44,602 bases of DNA, taken from assembly GCA_946885665.1 (NCBI GenBank), contig CAMPGT010000003.1, forward strand, positions 1 through 44,602, read 5' to 3'. Shown in pieces: positions 26,285 to 34,828 of the stretch. The first letter of the stretch is position 1; the number at the start of each line of letters is the position of its first letter. The notes beneath the pieces are model-generated. The model did not search any database. It had not been told where the DNA came from and worked only from the letters and a program-made list of their open reading frames with translations. This DNA comes from an uncultured Chitinophagaceae bacterium. Its GTDB lineage: Bacteria; Bacteroidota; Bacteroidia; Chitinophagales; Chitinophagaceae. Position numbers and translations under genes: made by a program.

Positions 26285-27166
26285 ATGGCAGCTACCAAAG
26301 AGTTTACCCAAAACGAAAAGAATCCGCTCAATAGCCTTGATGAATGGGAAGATGCCGTGCTCGAACGTTACCCCGAGCCCGACGTTCCTGCGAAGTCGCA
26401 AAAGGAATACAGGAACTATGCGGACCCTGCCCGGGATACCGTAAGAGAATTTTACCGCCTCAATCATACTTACCAGACCTACGATTTTGTGCTCGGTAAA
26501 AAGGCCGACTACCTGAAATTCGACAAAAAGGAAATGCCGGTGTGGAAGGCATTTGATTTTTTGAATGAGCTGGTGGATGATTCCGATCCCGACACCGACC
26601 TCGATCAGTTTCAGCATTTGCTGCAAACTTCAGAAGCGATCAGGGCCGATGGGCATCCCGACTGGATGGTAGCTACCGGACTCATGCACGACATGGGAAA
26701 AGTGCTTTGCCTCTTCGGTGAGCCGCAATGGGCAGTGGTAGGAGATACGTTTCCCGTGGGCTGCGCGTATTCCGATAAAGTCGTTTATCCTGAATATTTT
26801 AAATTGAACCCAGACTATAATCGCCCCGAGCTTCAAACGCCAACCGGCGTTTACAGTGAAGGCTGTGGTCTGAGGAACGTGCATATGTCGTGGGGGCATG
26901 ATGAATATGTGTACCAGATGATGAAGGATTATCTTCCGGAAGAAGGGCTTTACATGCTGAGGTTTCACTCGTTTTACGCCTGGCACCGCGAAGGTGAATA
27001 CAGTTACCTCATGGATGACCATGATCGTGAGATGCTGAAGTGGGTGAAACTCTTTAATCCTTACGACCTGTATTCCAAGGTGCCGGTTCCTCCGGATTGG
27101 AAGCAGTTGAAATCTTATTACGAGGATCTCGTGGCGAAGTATCTGCCGGATACGATCAGGTTTTAG
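26285..27166 (+). CDS. miox: Inositol oxygenase (MIOX, EC 1.13.99.1)
   Basis: A 293-residue cytoplasmic enzyme that uses a di-iron centre and O2 to cleave myo-inositol to D-glucuronate. The whole family pattern is present: REFYRLNHTYQTYDFV (54-69), LQTSEAIRADGHPDW, GEPQWAVVGDTFPVGC (145-160), NVHMSWGHDEY, and RFHSFYAWH. All six iron ligands can be matched: His124, His135, Asp136, His205, His228 and Asp261. Length is normal for the animal, plant and fungal enzyme. I chose ATG 26285; the codon three triplets earlier is only a TTG. TAAAATTG at 26271-26278 is one mismatch from the -7 consensus. The divergent symporter probably supplies the substrate; no uronate pathway genes are nearby. Confidence 0.93.
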   Translation: MAATKEFTQNEKNPLNSLDEWEDAVLERYPEPDVPAKSQKEYRNYADPARDTVREFYRLNHTYQTYDFVLGKKADYLKFDKKEMPVWKAFDFLNELVDDSDPDTDLDQFQHLLQTSEAIRADGHPDWMVATGLMHDMGKVLCLFGEPQWAVVGDTFPVGCAYSDKVVYPEYFKLNPDYNRPELQTPTGVYSEGCGLRNVHMSWGHDEYVYQMMKDYLPEEGLYMLRFHSFYAWHREGEYSYLMDDHDREMLKWVKLFNPYDLYSKVPVPPDWKQLKSYYEDLVAKYLPDTIRF

Positions 27167-27176
27167 TTTTTTCCGT

Positions 27177-27222
27177 GTCCACCCCCGGCGCTTCGCGCCA
27201 CCCCCGCCAGCGGGGGATACTG
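27177..27222 (+). repeat. 46-bp GC-rich palindromic repeat (second identical copy)
   Basis: Identical over 46 bases to the reverse complement of 20220-20265, nearly 7 kb away. It contains hairpin GGCGC-ttc-GCGCC and a second stem CCCCCGC-ca-GCGGGGG. It begins 10 bases after the inositol oxygenase stop codon, again in a gap between convergent genes, and is followed by another hairpin (TTGCGC-ttc-GCGCAA, 27222-27236). This suggests an intergenic element that can end transcription. Confidence 0.85.
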
Positions 27223-27235
27223 TTGCGCTTCGCGC

Positions 27236-27334
27236 AAAACTGAAAACTTAAAAGTTAAAACTGAAAACTGAAAACCCTCTTCCGTCTTCCGTCTCACCTT
27301 TGCCGTTTGCCGTTTGCCGTCTCCCGTCTCCTCA
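27236..27334. repeat. Heptanucleotide tandem repeats in two families
   Basis: First block 27236-27270: five heptamers AAAACTG, AAAACTT, AAAAGTT, AAAACTG, AAAACTG. Second block in phase from 27279: CTTCCGT twice, CTCACCT, TTGCCGT three times, CTCCCGT, CTCCTCA. It runs into the stop codon (27332-27334) of the convergent DUF1080 gene. No gene is encoded. Such 7-bp arrays may change length by slippage. Confidence 0.8.
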
Positions 27335-28726
27335 CAGCTCCCTTATCTTAATATTCTTATAACTCACCTCATTTCCGTGATCCTGGAGAAGAATATGTCC
27401 CTGCTTGGCCTCACCGAAATTCGGCCAAATCTTGTATTTGCTTTCCGCCACCAGGTCGCGATACGCCTTTGATCCACGCACATATTCCAACACCTTCACC
27501 CCATTCAGGTAATGCTCCACCCGGTTATCGGGATAAACAACAATCCTTCCCCAGTTCCATTCGCCCGGCGGCCTCACAAATCTTTTCTGCTTGTCGGCCC
27601 TGATAAGATCATATAGTGAAGCCAGCGTGCGGTTACCATTCTTCCCCATCTTCGCATCGGGATGACGTTCATCGTCCAGCACCTGGTACTCGAGGCCAAT
27701 GGCCGAACCCTTCGTTTCTTCATTGAGGGTTACGAAGTATTTAACACCGCTATTCGCTCCTGGTGTCAACTTAAAAAAGAAAGAAAGATCAAAGGCGCTG
27801 TATTCCTTTTTAGTTACAATATCGCCGCCGTTGGCGCTTTCTTTTCCTTCCGATGAAAGCACGGTAAGTGTGCCGTTCTCTATTTTCCATCCCTTCTCAG
27901 GAAATGTTTCGTCTTTTGCACTTTTCCAGTTTTCTGCTGATTTCCCATCAAACAACAGGTTCCATCCGTTTTCTTTTTCATAGGCACTCAGGCTGTTTGG
28001 TTGCAGGTTCACCACGTAAATTCCTTTCTCGAACGCGGAGGGCGTTGGGTTCGTGTTGATCTTTATGTTTTTGAAGTGTACTTTCTTACCGGTGTGTGCG
28101 GCATCTGTGGAATGTACCTGCAACGCGATAAACCCTGTGCTATCTAAGGTATCCACCACATACGCGGTGGCTTTCCCGTTCACCCAGGTTTTCATTTCAT
28201 TGCCAATACATTCGATTTTAAAATGATTATAGTCGTTCAATTTGAATTGATCCTGTGCGCCGGGATGTAAAGAAAGCGGATACAGCCAGTCTCTCCTTCC
28301 TTCATCGTAAATACCGCCGGTCCACCGCCTGGATGAAGGGTCCAGTTCCACCTGCCGTCCGAATACTTTTCCTTTTCCGTCATTGCCATCGGGATCGTAA
28401 TGGCTGCGGGTTTGCACCCCCGAATTGTTTGCACTGTCATCTATCTTTATATCGAGTTCCAGGATGAAATCTCCATATTCTTTTTCGGTGACGATAAACG
28501 AATTCGGGGTGTTCGCTACAGTTGTTCCTACAATCTCTCCATCTTCTACTGTAAACTTCGCTTCTCCGCCCAACTGCTTCCATCCGTCCAATGATTTTCC
28601 GTCGAATAGCGCTGTCCACTGTTCATCGGTTTGCGGATGGCTTTGCGATTCCGCGCAGGCAGATGCAAGGGCAAAAGCAAAAATGGCAAATATCCATTGC
28701 AGTTGTTGAAACGTTTTTTTCATCAT
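27332..28726 (-). CDS. Two-domain DUF1080 (3-keto-disaccharide hydrolase) protein
   Basis: A 464-residue exported protein with two copies of the concanavalin-like DUF1080 domain, now named 3-keto-disaccharide hydrolase domain. The first (about 33-230) starts EQWTALFDGKSLDGW, the second (about 253-464) NGWNLLFDGKSAENW; both contain the WNW/NxxxVEHxLNG-type late motif in some form (VNGKATAY and HYLNGVKVLEY). The N-terminus (MMKKTFQQLQWIFAIFAFALASAC) is a signal with a weak lipobox at Cys24, so it may be a lipoprotein. I chose ATG 28726 (or 28723); a longer frame to 28810 would run through the upstream gene's terminator. Such proteins occur with glycoside oxidation pathways, but no 3-keto-glycoside genes are adjacent. 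Confidence 0.85.
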   Translation of the reverse strand: MMKKTFQQLQWIFAIFAFALASACAESQSHPQTDEQWTALFDGKSLDGWKQLGGEAKFTVEDGEIVGTTVANTPNSFIVTEKEYGDFILELDIKIDDSANNSGVQTRSHYDPDGNDGKGKVFGRQVELDPSSRRWTGGIYDEGRRDWLYPLSLHPGAQDQFKLNDYNHFKIECIGNEMKTWVNGKATAYVVDTLDSTGFIALQVHSTDAAHTGKKVHFKNIKINTNPTPSAFEKGIYVVNLQPNSLSAYEKENGWNLLFDGKSAENWKSAKDETFPEKGWKIENGTLTVLSSEGKESANGGDIVTKKEYSAFDLSFFFKLTPGANSGVKYFVTLNEETKGSAIGLEYQVLDDERHPDAKMGKNGNRTLASLYDLIRADKQKRFVRPPGEWNWGRIVVYPDNRVEHYLNGVKVLEYVRGSKAYRDLVAESKYKIWPNFGEAKQGHILLQDHGNEVSYKNIKIREL

Positions 28727-28783
28727 GCATTCTAATTTATTTGGGTACGAGCTGCACATGAAGATACCGCATTTTGAGAAAGG

Positions 28784-28807
28784 AAAACGCCTTCCCGAAG
28801 GAAGGCG
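28784..28807 (-). terminator. Rho-independent terminator of the 1671-aa gene
   Basis: On the minus strand: an 8-bp stem CGCCTTCC/GGAAGGCG closed by a TTCG loop, the very stable C(UUCG)G tetraloop, followed by TTTT. It is 27 bases after the stop codon of the large T9SS gene and lies before the start chosen for the DUF1080 gene. Confidence 0.85.
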
Positions 28808-28833
28808 CATCCATCATCAAAGAGGCAGTCGGT

Positions 28834-31800
28834 CTAGTGTCTTATCAATTTTTCCATCAGCAGCATTTTCCCATCTCCATACAATACCACGGTGAATATT
28901 TTGTTTGCCGGGTTGAGACGCTCTGTGTTCAGTTTAAGCCTGTTCATTCCCGGCACAATATCTTCGAAGACCTGTGCATGTACCAGTTTGCCCGATATGT
29001 CGTAAACGGCAGCGGTGAGTTTATAAACGCGTTCGGCATTGTTGAAATCGATCGTAACCGCATCGTGGAACGGATTAGGATATATCCGGTTGAATTTATC
29101 CCTGTTCCTGCTGCGCAGCGAATCGGTTTTTTCTTCGATCGGCAAAATGAGTTCGCCGGGAATTTTTCCATCGAAATAGTTTTCAATGATCACCCCCGAA
29201 TTAAATGCCCATTGCGCCGCTTCGGTTGTAGAGAAGAGCAGCAGGGCCTCGCCATTCTCATCTGGCCTAATGTTGTCGATATAAACAATCTTGCTGGTGT
29301 TGTTCCATGAATTGAGGTACACCGTTTTGCCGTTCACTGTGTATGTGGCGGTATAGTTGCCACTGAACCATCCCACCGGACCTGAGCTTCCAACGAAACC
29401 GATACGGTATTTCCTTGTTTGGTTCATACCCGACAGTCTCATCGACGATATCTGCATTTTGTCGAGCCAGTACGCCGACTGCAGCACAAGATCGGGAGCT
29501 ACGCCGGAATTATTTCCCGTATTCATGCCAGCGGTAAACTCGCCATTGAATATCTGCTCGATTCGCAGTCTCAGCCCTGAATTGAGTCCCGCGTCGTTCC
29601 TCAAATTCGAAAAAGTTGTTGGCGACGTGGGCTGCGCAACCGTGTTGTTCCACGGCGCCGGCTCACTCGGAATATCAAGGTTGAAGTTGACGTAAACGAG
29701 GGACGCCGGCGTAATTGAAGACACCCGATTGCTGTATTCTGAAAAGGTTCCAACCGACGCGGCTCTAACCGCGAACCAATACCTGGTGTTGGCCTGCAAT
29801 CCTGTAACCTGGTAGGTTGTTGTATTGGCCGGCAAATTAACGGTAGTCTTGCTGGTCGTGAACAATGAGTCTTTGGCAACGGTGATCTCATAACCATTTT
29901 CAGCGCTTTCATTATTCGTTCTGTCGGACCAGCTAAGATTGACCGTTGTTTTATCAACCGTTTCGGCATGCAGGTTCAGTGGTTGCAGCAGCATTATCTC
30001 CGGTTCATATTCTTCAATAACAAGTCCGTTGAGATAACTGAAAGAAGAACCATTTATGCGGCTGGCCGTTACCGTTATTTCCCCGCTTGTGTTGGGAACA
30101 AGGCTGTTGAGGTTGGCCGTTGTGTTGGTATTGTAGCGGGCGTTGGCCGTTGCCGATTGCGTACCGCTGGCGAAGCTCGTCTCGGCATTCAATCCTTCAT
30201 TGCGGCTGCCGATAAACACGATGTTGTATCTTTTTGAACTGTTCAATCCGGCGATCCTTATCTGGCGCGGTGTTCCATTGTTTGCAATGCCGCTCTGCAG
30301 TACAGAGTCGGGAGCCGCCCCGCTGTTATTGCCGGTAAGATGTCCGAGATCGTTAGTGGCCGACCAGCCGTTAACCGTGGTCACCGAGAATGGGGTCACC
30401 TGGTTATTTTCGTCTTTCAGGTTGCTGATGATGTTGTTGGCGCCGCGAGTACCCAGCCAGTTGTTCCAGGGTGCGGGCGCCGTTTTACCCGCACTTCCAA
30501 AATTAACATACACCGACCGCGTATTTTTATCGGCTACCGATACAGTAAAGGTTTTCGTGGTGATCGCATTTTTGCTGTCGATCGCGTTCAATGCAAGTAT
30601 GTACCATCCGATGTGGTCGGTATTTGGCGTGAGGGTGATACGGTAATTGTTTCCCGTCAGGTGCTGCAGCGCTATAAACGATGGCTTGTTGGTGATGGTG
30701 ATATGCAGGTTATCTCCCGGATCGGTTACCGTGAAATCCTGCGACGCTGAGACATCAGTTTTAATAAACATGTTATTGATGTCTCCTATTACCGGCGCAT
30801 CATTTCCTGCGATGACCCCGATGGTGTCACTCGAAGCGCCGTTGCCGGCCATGTTTACGCCCACTACATAATAATAGTATTTCGCGTAAGGGGACACCGT
30901 TGCATCGGTGTACGAATTGCTGTTTGCGGGAATGGCGGAAAGCAGCTCAAAAGTGTTTCCATCGTCCGACGACCGCCACACCTGGTAATTTGTTTCGATG
31001 TTGGAATTATCGATCCATCCCAGTGAGATGAATGTTGTCGTTGAATTTTCTGCGGCGAATGCTGTGGGCGCTACCGGTGTTCCGGGAGCGGGAAGCGTTG
31101 TGGCAAACGCTTCCGCAGTATATGGCGACTCACTGTTCAATCCGATCACTCTTACTTTATAATAATAAGTAGTGGCCGAAGCAAGCGCAGAATCTGTAAA
31201 AGTTAATTTGTTCGGCCCGATTCTTCCCGCAGCCTCATAGGGACCGCCGGGCGCAAGCGAACGCAGTATTTCAAATGCCGTTTCGTTGCTGCTGTTATCC
31301 TGCCAGTCGAGCTTTATCTTGTTATAGCCCGCGGTTGTTGCGGTGAGACCCGATGGCGGCGTGAGCGGCGGTATTCCTGCGACTTCCGTATAGGTGAAAA
31401 ATCCACCTCCTATTTCCTCACCGGATATTCCCTGGTCGTTGGCCCAGTACAGGTCCATGCTTTCAGAGCCGGTTTTTTCGAAATAGGCTACTGCAATGCG
31501 GTGATAGCCTTTTGACAGGGGAATTACGCCATAAATAAGACTTGGAGTATGGATGCCGTCGGCATCTACGACGGGCACTGCATCTGCAGAATACGGAACA
31601 TCTATCCATACTTTGCTGCCCTCATCAGAGATGGTGGCGAAAGTATATACGCCGGTAACCGGAATATAAATATATCCTTCCCAGAGCACTGCATAATTAT
31701 CGTCTTGCGTTCTGAAAGAAGATCCGGAATTAACGGAGGTGGCTATTCCCGTGCTCACCGGTGTCAGCGTATTAAAATCCGGCAATTCATCAAAGGAGCC

Positions 31801-33849
31801 GTTGTAATATTTGTATGTTAAGCCCGGGTGGTGCGTGTAGCCCATCACCTGCGGGCTGGGCGCCGATGCATTCCCTGACTCGTCAACGGCTCTTAAAGTG
31901 AACCTGTACCACGTAAGGCTGTCGAGGTTATTGACAGTAAAAGAAGAGCTCGTTGTACTGTAAGTTTTAACATCATTAACGTAGATGTCGTATCGCTTGA
32001 TGCCGATATTGTCTGATGAGCGGTCCCAGTCCAGTGAAACGGATGTGAGCGAACTTCCGTCATACACCAGATCGGTGGGTGCCGAAGGCCGCGAGTTGTC
32101 GACCATGGTTTTGCAACCGGCTTCATTGCTGGCGGCGGCGGCGCCTGTGTTATTCACGGCGCGTATCAGGTAATAATAATAAGTGCCAGGCTGCAGGTCG
32201 TCATCCTCAAAGCTGGCGATGTCGGCGGGGGTAATATGAATAAGCTGGTACGGGCCTCCCGGCGATGTGCCCCTGTAAATTTCAAAGTTGGTTTCATTGT
32301 TGACCGGCGAGGGATTGTCGGTCCATGTAAGCTTAATGGCCGTTTGCGAAAGCGGAAGTCCAACGACATCAGCGGCCGGTGACGGCTTTGGCGATCCGTT
32401 TGCATCTATTACGACAAAGTCGGGAGAAAACAATGAGCCGCAACCGAAGTTTTCATCATACTGTCCGCGATAACTGCCTATGCCTGCCTCAAAAACCTGC
32501 TCGTTGCCGATTACCGTCGTGCTCGAAGAAGTGTACCACCGGTAACTCAGAAATCCGGAATCTAAAAAAATTGGAACGGTTGTACTGCCGTCCAGCGCGG
32601 GCAGTACTTTGCTGTGTATGCCCAATACGCGTATTGGTCCCGGTTGTGTAATTTCTTTCACGCTGATCACTATCGGCCTTGGCGACCACTCCGACCATTC
32701 CGAGGTAGCCGTACGTTTAAACCTTGCACTATAGGTTCCATATTCTTTGACAACGATTTCGTTGCCGGCAAAACTGGTCACTGCCGAAGGGTCTAAAACG
32801 GTGTTCGACCCGTTTGTTGACCGGGCAATGGACGCTTCGCCCTGCCGCCATTCATAAGAATAAAAACCTGGTGTTAATCCTAACCTTGCGGCTATCGTGC
32901 CGGGCGAGCACCACTCATCATGCAGGAAGAACACGAGCGGGTTGGCCTTATGGGTTTGATTCATGAAAGGCACAAAGTCGGGTTCACCCCAATGCTGATA
33001 CCATACGCTGTGCCCGAGTTCCGGGTACAGGGTGTAACGAATGTCGCCACCCAGGTCGGTGAAAAAATTGAGTGTTTCCTGTGCCTCTTCCGGCGACGGA
33101 TTGGAATCCCGGCCACCTGTCGCAAACCACACGGGTATGTGTACGATAACGCTTAACGCGGCCTGACTCACTCTTGCCGACATGGATGACGGAGCGATGG
33201 AAGATACGCGTTGCGGATGGGCGCGCGCGAATCTCCAGGCGGTTCTTCCTCCATCGGAAAGGCCATCTACAAAAAGGCGGTCAATATCTGCCTTCGCATA
33301 TTTGATAAGCGAATCGAGAATAGCCAGCACGGCCACATCATTTTGCGTTGGCCAGTAGCTGGCGCAGTCCTCAACAACAACCTGCGGATAAAAGAGGAAT
33401 CCGTCGAAGAGGTTATTGTCAACACGGTCGCGAAACAATTCACCGCCATGCAGCAATTGTTTTTCGTTATTATAAATGCCGCCGTTCGTTGCGCAGCCGG
33501 GCTCGCCGGCGCCGTGAAAGAACAGCATGACGGGATATTTTTTATTGACGCTGTCCGGATTCGAATAGCTGTAGGGGAATTTCAGCCGGAACGCGAGCCT
33601 TACGCCGTTTACATTAATATAATAGGCTTTGTAGGAACTGGCATCCCAAGCTCCCGAACCGGCGCTGATACTGTTGGTGGGAACGCTTACCCATTTCTGC
33701 AGTCCGGTTATGGCTGGGTTGGGGTTTGCCGGTGATCCCAACGGAAGAGTGGAGTCCCACCTGGTCAGGGCATCGGCCGGATCAAAGACATTCTGCGATT
33801 GCGCGGACAGCGATAGCAGCAGGATGCCTGCGAACAGTGCAATTCTCAT
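28834..33849 (-). CDS. 1671-aa T9SS-secreted multidomain esterase
   Basis: A very large secreted protein. Signal peptide 1-19. Residues about 65-300 form a CE1/PHB-depolymerase-type esterase: oxyanion FFHGAGEPG (110-118), nucleophile elbow DGLSDGGR with Ser198, acid Asp248 in GGRDSNP, His280 in ELGHSVW. Then Ig-like or unassigned parts (about 310-480), fibronectin type III domains (about 490-580 and 587-673), a PA14 domain (about 677-823), two further FN3 domains (828-918, 925-1013), a cadherin-like domain (1016-1107), a novel-looking module (about 1111-1283), FN3 (1289-1383), a second copy of that module (1385-1558) and a type A T9SS sorting domain (about 1588-1671, starting IYPNPFHDAVTIDF). 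It is probably exported by type IX secretion and attached to the surface. PA14 and FN3 suggest glycan contact; the ester substrate is unknown. Confidence 0.88.
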   Translation of the reverse strand: MRIALFAGILLLSLSAQSQNVFDPADALTRWDSTLPLGSPANPNPAITGLQKWVSVPTNSISAGSGAWDASSYKAYYINVNGVRLAFRLKFPYSYSNPDSVNKKYPVMLFFHGAGEPGCATNGGIYNNEKQLLHGGELFRDRVDNNLFDGFLFYPQVVVEDCASYWPTQNDVAVLAILDSLIKYAKADIDRLFVDGLSDGGRTAWRFARAHPQRVSSIAPSSMSARVSQAALSVIVHIPVWFATGGRDSNPSPEEAQETLNFFTDLGGDIRYTLYPELGHSVWYQHWGEPDFVPFMNQTHKANPLVFFLHDEWCSPGTIAARLGLTPGFYSYEWRQGEASIARSTNGSNTVLDPSAVTSFAGNEIVVKEYGTYSARFKRTATSEWSEWSPRPIVISVKEITQPGPIRVLGIHSKVLPALDGSTTVPIFLDSGFLSYRWYTSSSTTVIGNEQVFEAGIGSYRGQYDENFGCGSLFSPDFVVIDANGSPKPSPAADVVGLPLSQTAIKLTWTDNPSPVNNETNFEIYRGTSPGGPYQLIHITPADIASFEDDDLQPGTYYYYLIRAVNNTGAAAASNEAGCKTMVDNSRPSAPTDLVYDGSSLTSVSLDWDRSSDNIGIKRYDIYVNDVKTYSTTSSSFTVNNLDSLTWYRFTLRAVDESGNASAPSPQVMGYTHHPGLTYKYYNGSFDELPDFNTLTPVSTGIATSVNSGSSFRTQDDNYAVLWEGYIYIPVTGVYTFATISDEGSKVWIDVPYSADAVPVVDADGIHTPSLIYGVIPLSKGYHRIAVAYFEKTGSESMDLYWANDQGISGEEIGGGFFTYTEVAGIPPLTPPSGLTATTAGYNKIKLDWQDNSSNETAFEILRSLAPGGPYEAAGRIGPNKLTFTDSALASATTYYYKVRVIGLNSESPYTAEAFATTLPAPGTPVAPTAFAAENSTTTFISLGWIDNSNIETNYQVWRSSDDGNTFELLSAIPANSNSYTDATVSPYAKYYYYVVGVNMAGNGASSDTIGVIAGNDAPVIGDINNMFIKTDVSASQDFTVTDPGDNLHITITNKPSFIALQHLTGNNYRITLTPNTDHIGWYILALNAIDSKNAITTKTFTVSVADKNTRSVYVNFGSAGKTAPAPWNNWLGTRGANNIISNLKDENNQVTPFSVTTVNGWSATNDLGHLTGNNSGAAPDSVLQSGIANNGTPRQIRIAGLNSSKRYNIVFIGSRNEGLNAETSFASGTQSATANARYNTNTTANLNSLVPNTSGEITVTASRINGSSFSYLNGLVIEEYEPEIMLLQPLNLHAETVDKTTVNLSWSDRTNNESAENGYEITVAKDSLFTTSKTTVNLPANTTTYQVTGLQANTRYWFAVRAASVGTFSEYSNRVSSITPASLVYVNFNLDIPSEPAPWNNTVAQPTSPTTFSNLRNDAGLNSGLRLRIEQIFNGEFTAGMNTGNNSGVAPDLVLQSAYWLDKMQISSMRLSGMNQTRKYRIGFVGSSGPVGWFSGNYTATYTVNGKTVYLNSWNNTSKIVYIDNIRPDENGEALLLFSTTEAAQWAFNSGVIIENYFDGKIPGELILPIEEKTDSLRSRNRDKFNRIYPNPFHDAVTIDFNNAERVYKLTAAVYDISGKLVHAQVFEDIVPGMNRLKLNTERLNPANKIFTVVLYGDGKMLLMEKLIRH

Positions 33850-34219
33850 AAATGATGCTTTAAGACAGGGTAGTCTCAGCAGAAGATGTTATCGAAGAAT
33901 AATGAATACGGGAGATTGCACGGATCTTGGAGGGAGGATGAGGAACTACAAAAGAAAGTAAATTATTTAGTCATTCAAAGCCTGGTGTTCCGGCAAGGTT
34001 TTTTTCAACATTTTATTGTTTTTTGAAGGTAGTTGTTTTAAATTGTATTGTCAACCACGTACGGCATGGTTGCGCGTTTATTTTTACCCCACTTACAAAT
34101 TTCGCGGCTGACTTGCCTAATTATTGTATTGATACACTGTTATATAGGTGTCTGATCAAACGATTATTGCGACCGTGCCTGAAGACCGTTTAAGCCAGGC
34201 TAAAACAAAATCGCCAAGA
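33850..34219. other. Gap with no recognisable gene
   Basis: About 370 bases between the divergent T9SS gene and the receiver-domain gene. I see no gene, strong hairpin or repeat. A GTG at 34148 would extend the receiver protein by 24 residues, which look unlike a receiver N-terminus. No clear TAnnTTTG box was found. Confidence 0.4.
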
Positions 34220-34609
34220 ATGGAAAAGGTTATTCTTCTCATTGATGATGATGTTGATGAACATGAACTGTTCCAGGCGGCTCTGGAAACTGTAGGCAAT
34301 CAATGGACGTTCCTGAGCGCCACCGGTGCAGGTGAGGCAATGAGCATACTTGAACGAGTCACCCCGGATTTCATCTTCCTGGATATCAATATGCCGGCTA
34401 AGAACGGGTTCGCCTGTCTCGCAGACATTAAGCGCCTTGACCACTGCAGAAGCGTACCCGTCGAAATGTACTCCACCAGCAATGCCGAAGTAGACAGGAA
34501 GATGGCTCTCGCCATGGGTGCTTGCGGTTATATCCAAAAAACCGGCAGCTTCCAGCAGTTGTGCCGCTCCGTCAAGGAGGCATTGACGACACAGCAGGTA
34601 ATCGGTTGA
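34220..34609 (+). CDS. Stand-alone response regulator receiver (CheY-like)
   Basis: A 129-residue cytoplasmic receiver domain with no output domain. It has the acidic pair in LLIDDDVDEHE (Asp9-Asp11), the phosphoacceptor Asp55 in FIFLDINMPAKNG, the signalling Thr/Ser in MYSTSN, and the conserved lysine in YIQKTGSF. I chose ATG 34220 (MEKVILLIDDD) as start because receivers begin this way; a GTG at 34148 would add 24 residues. Such single-domain proteins pass phosphate among histidine kinases or act by protein contact, as Rcp1-type regulators do. The partner kinase is unknown; the OmpR/kinase pair downstream is 219 bases away and has its own regulator. Confidence 0.87.
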   Translation: MEKVILLIDDDVDEHELFQAALETVGNQWTFLSATGAGEAMSILERVTPDFIFLDINMPAKNGFACLADIKRLDHCRSVPVEMYSTSNAEVDRKMALAMGACGYIQKTGSFQQLCRSVKEALTTQQVIG

Positions 34610-34626
34610 TTTTCTGCAAAATAAAG

Positions 34627-34650
34627 ATCCCGGCGTAGAAACGCCGGGAT
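34627..34650 (-). terminator. Perfect hairpin with a T-rich tail on the minus strand
   Basis: A perfect 10-bp stem ATCCCGGCGT/ACGCCGGGAT with a 4-base loop, 17 bases after the receiver gene. The plus strand has no T-run after it, while the minus strand continues CTTTATTTT, so orientation as a terminator favours minus even though no minus-strand gene is seen here. A second small hairpin AGAGC-att-GCTCT follows at 34654-34666. It may simply be a 3' stability hairpin for the receiver mRNA. Confidence 0.5.
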
Positions 34651-34828
34651 GATAGAGCATTGCTCTGGTTTGTAGAAATTTAGAATATTTGGTAAACGAT
34701 TACGGGGCGGCTAATATTGCTTGATTGACGTCCTGAAAATCAGTCCATTTTAATAGATTTTTAATTTTCATTTCTACCTTTAGGGGTCAACATTTAGGAG
34801 TTTTGCCTGCTCAAGAACAAGCCCCCCG

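Noticed and set aside
28727..28810. Longer DUF1080 reading frame starting at 28810
   Set aside because: It would begin within the terminator stem of the upstream gene and place a non-signal segment before the signal peptide.
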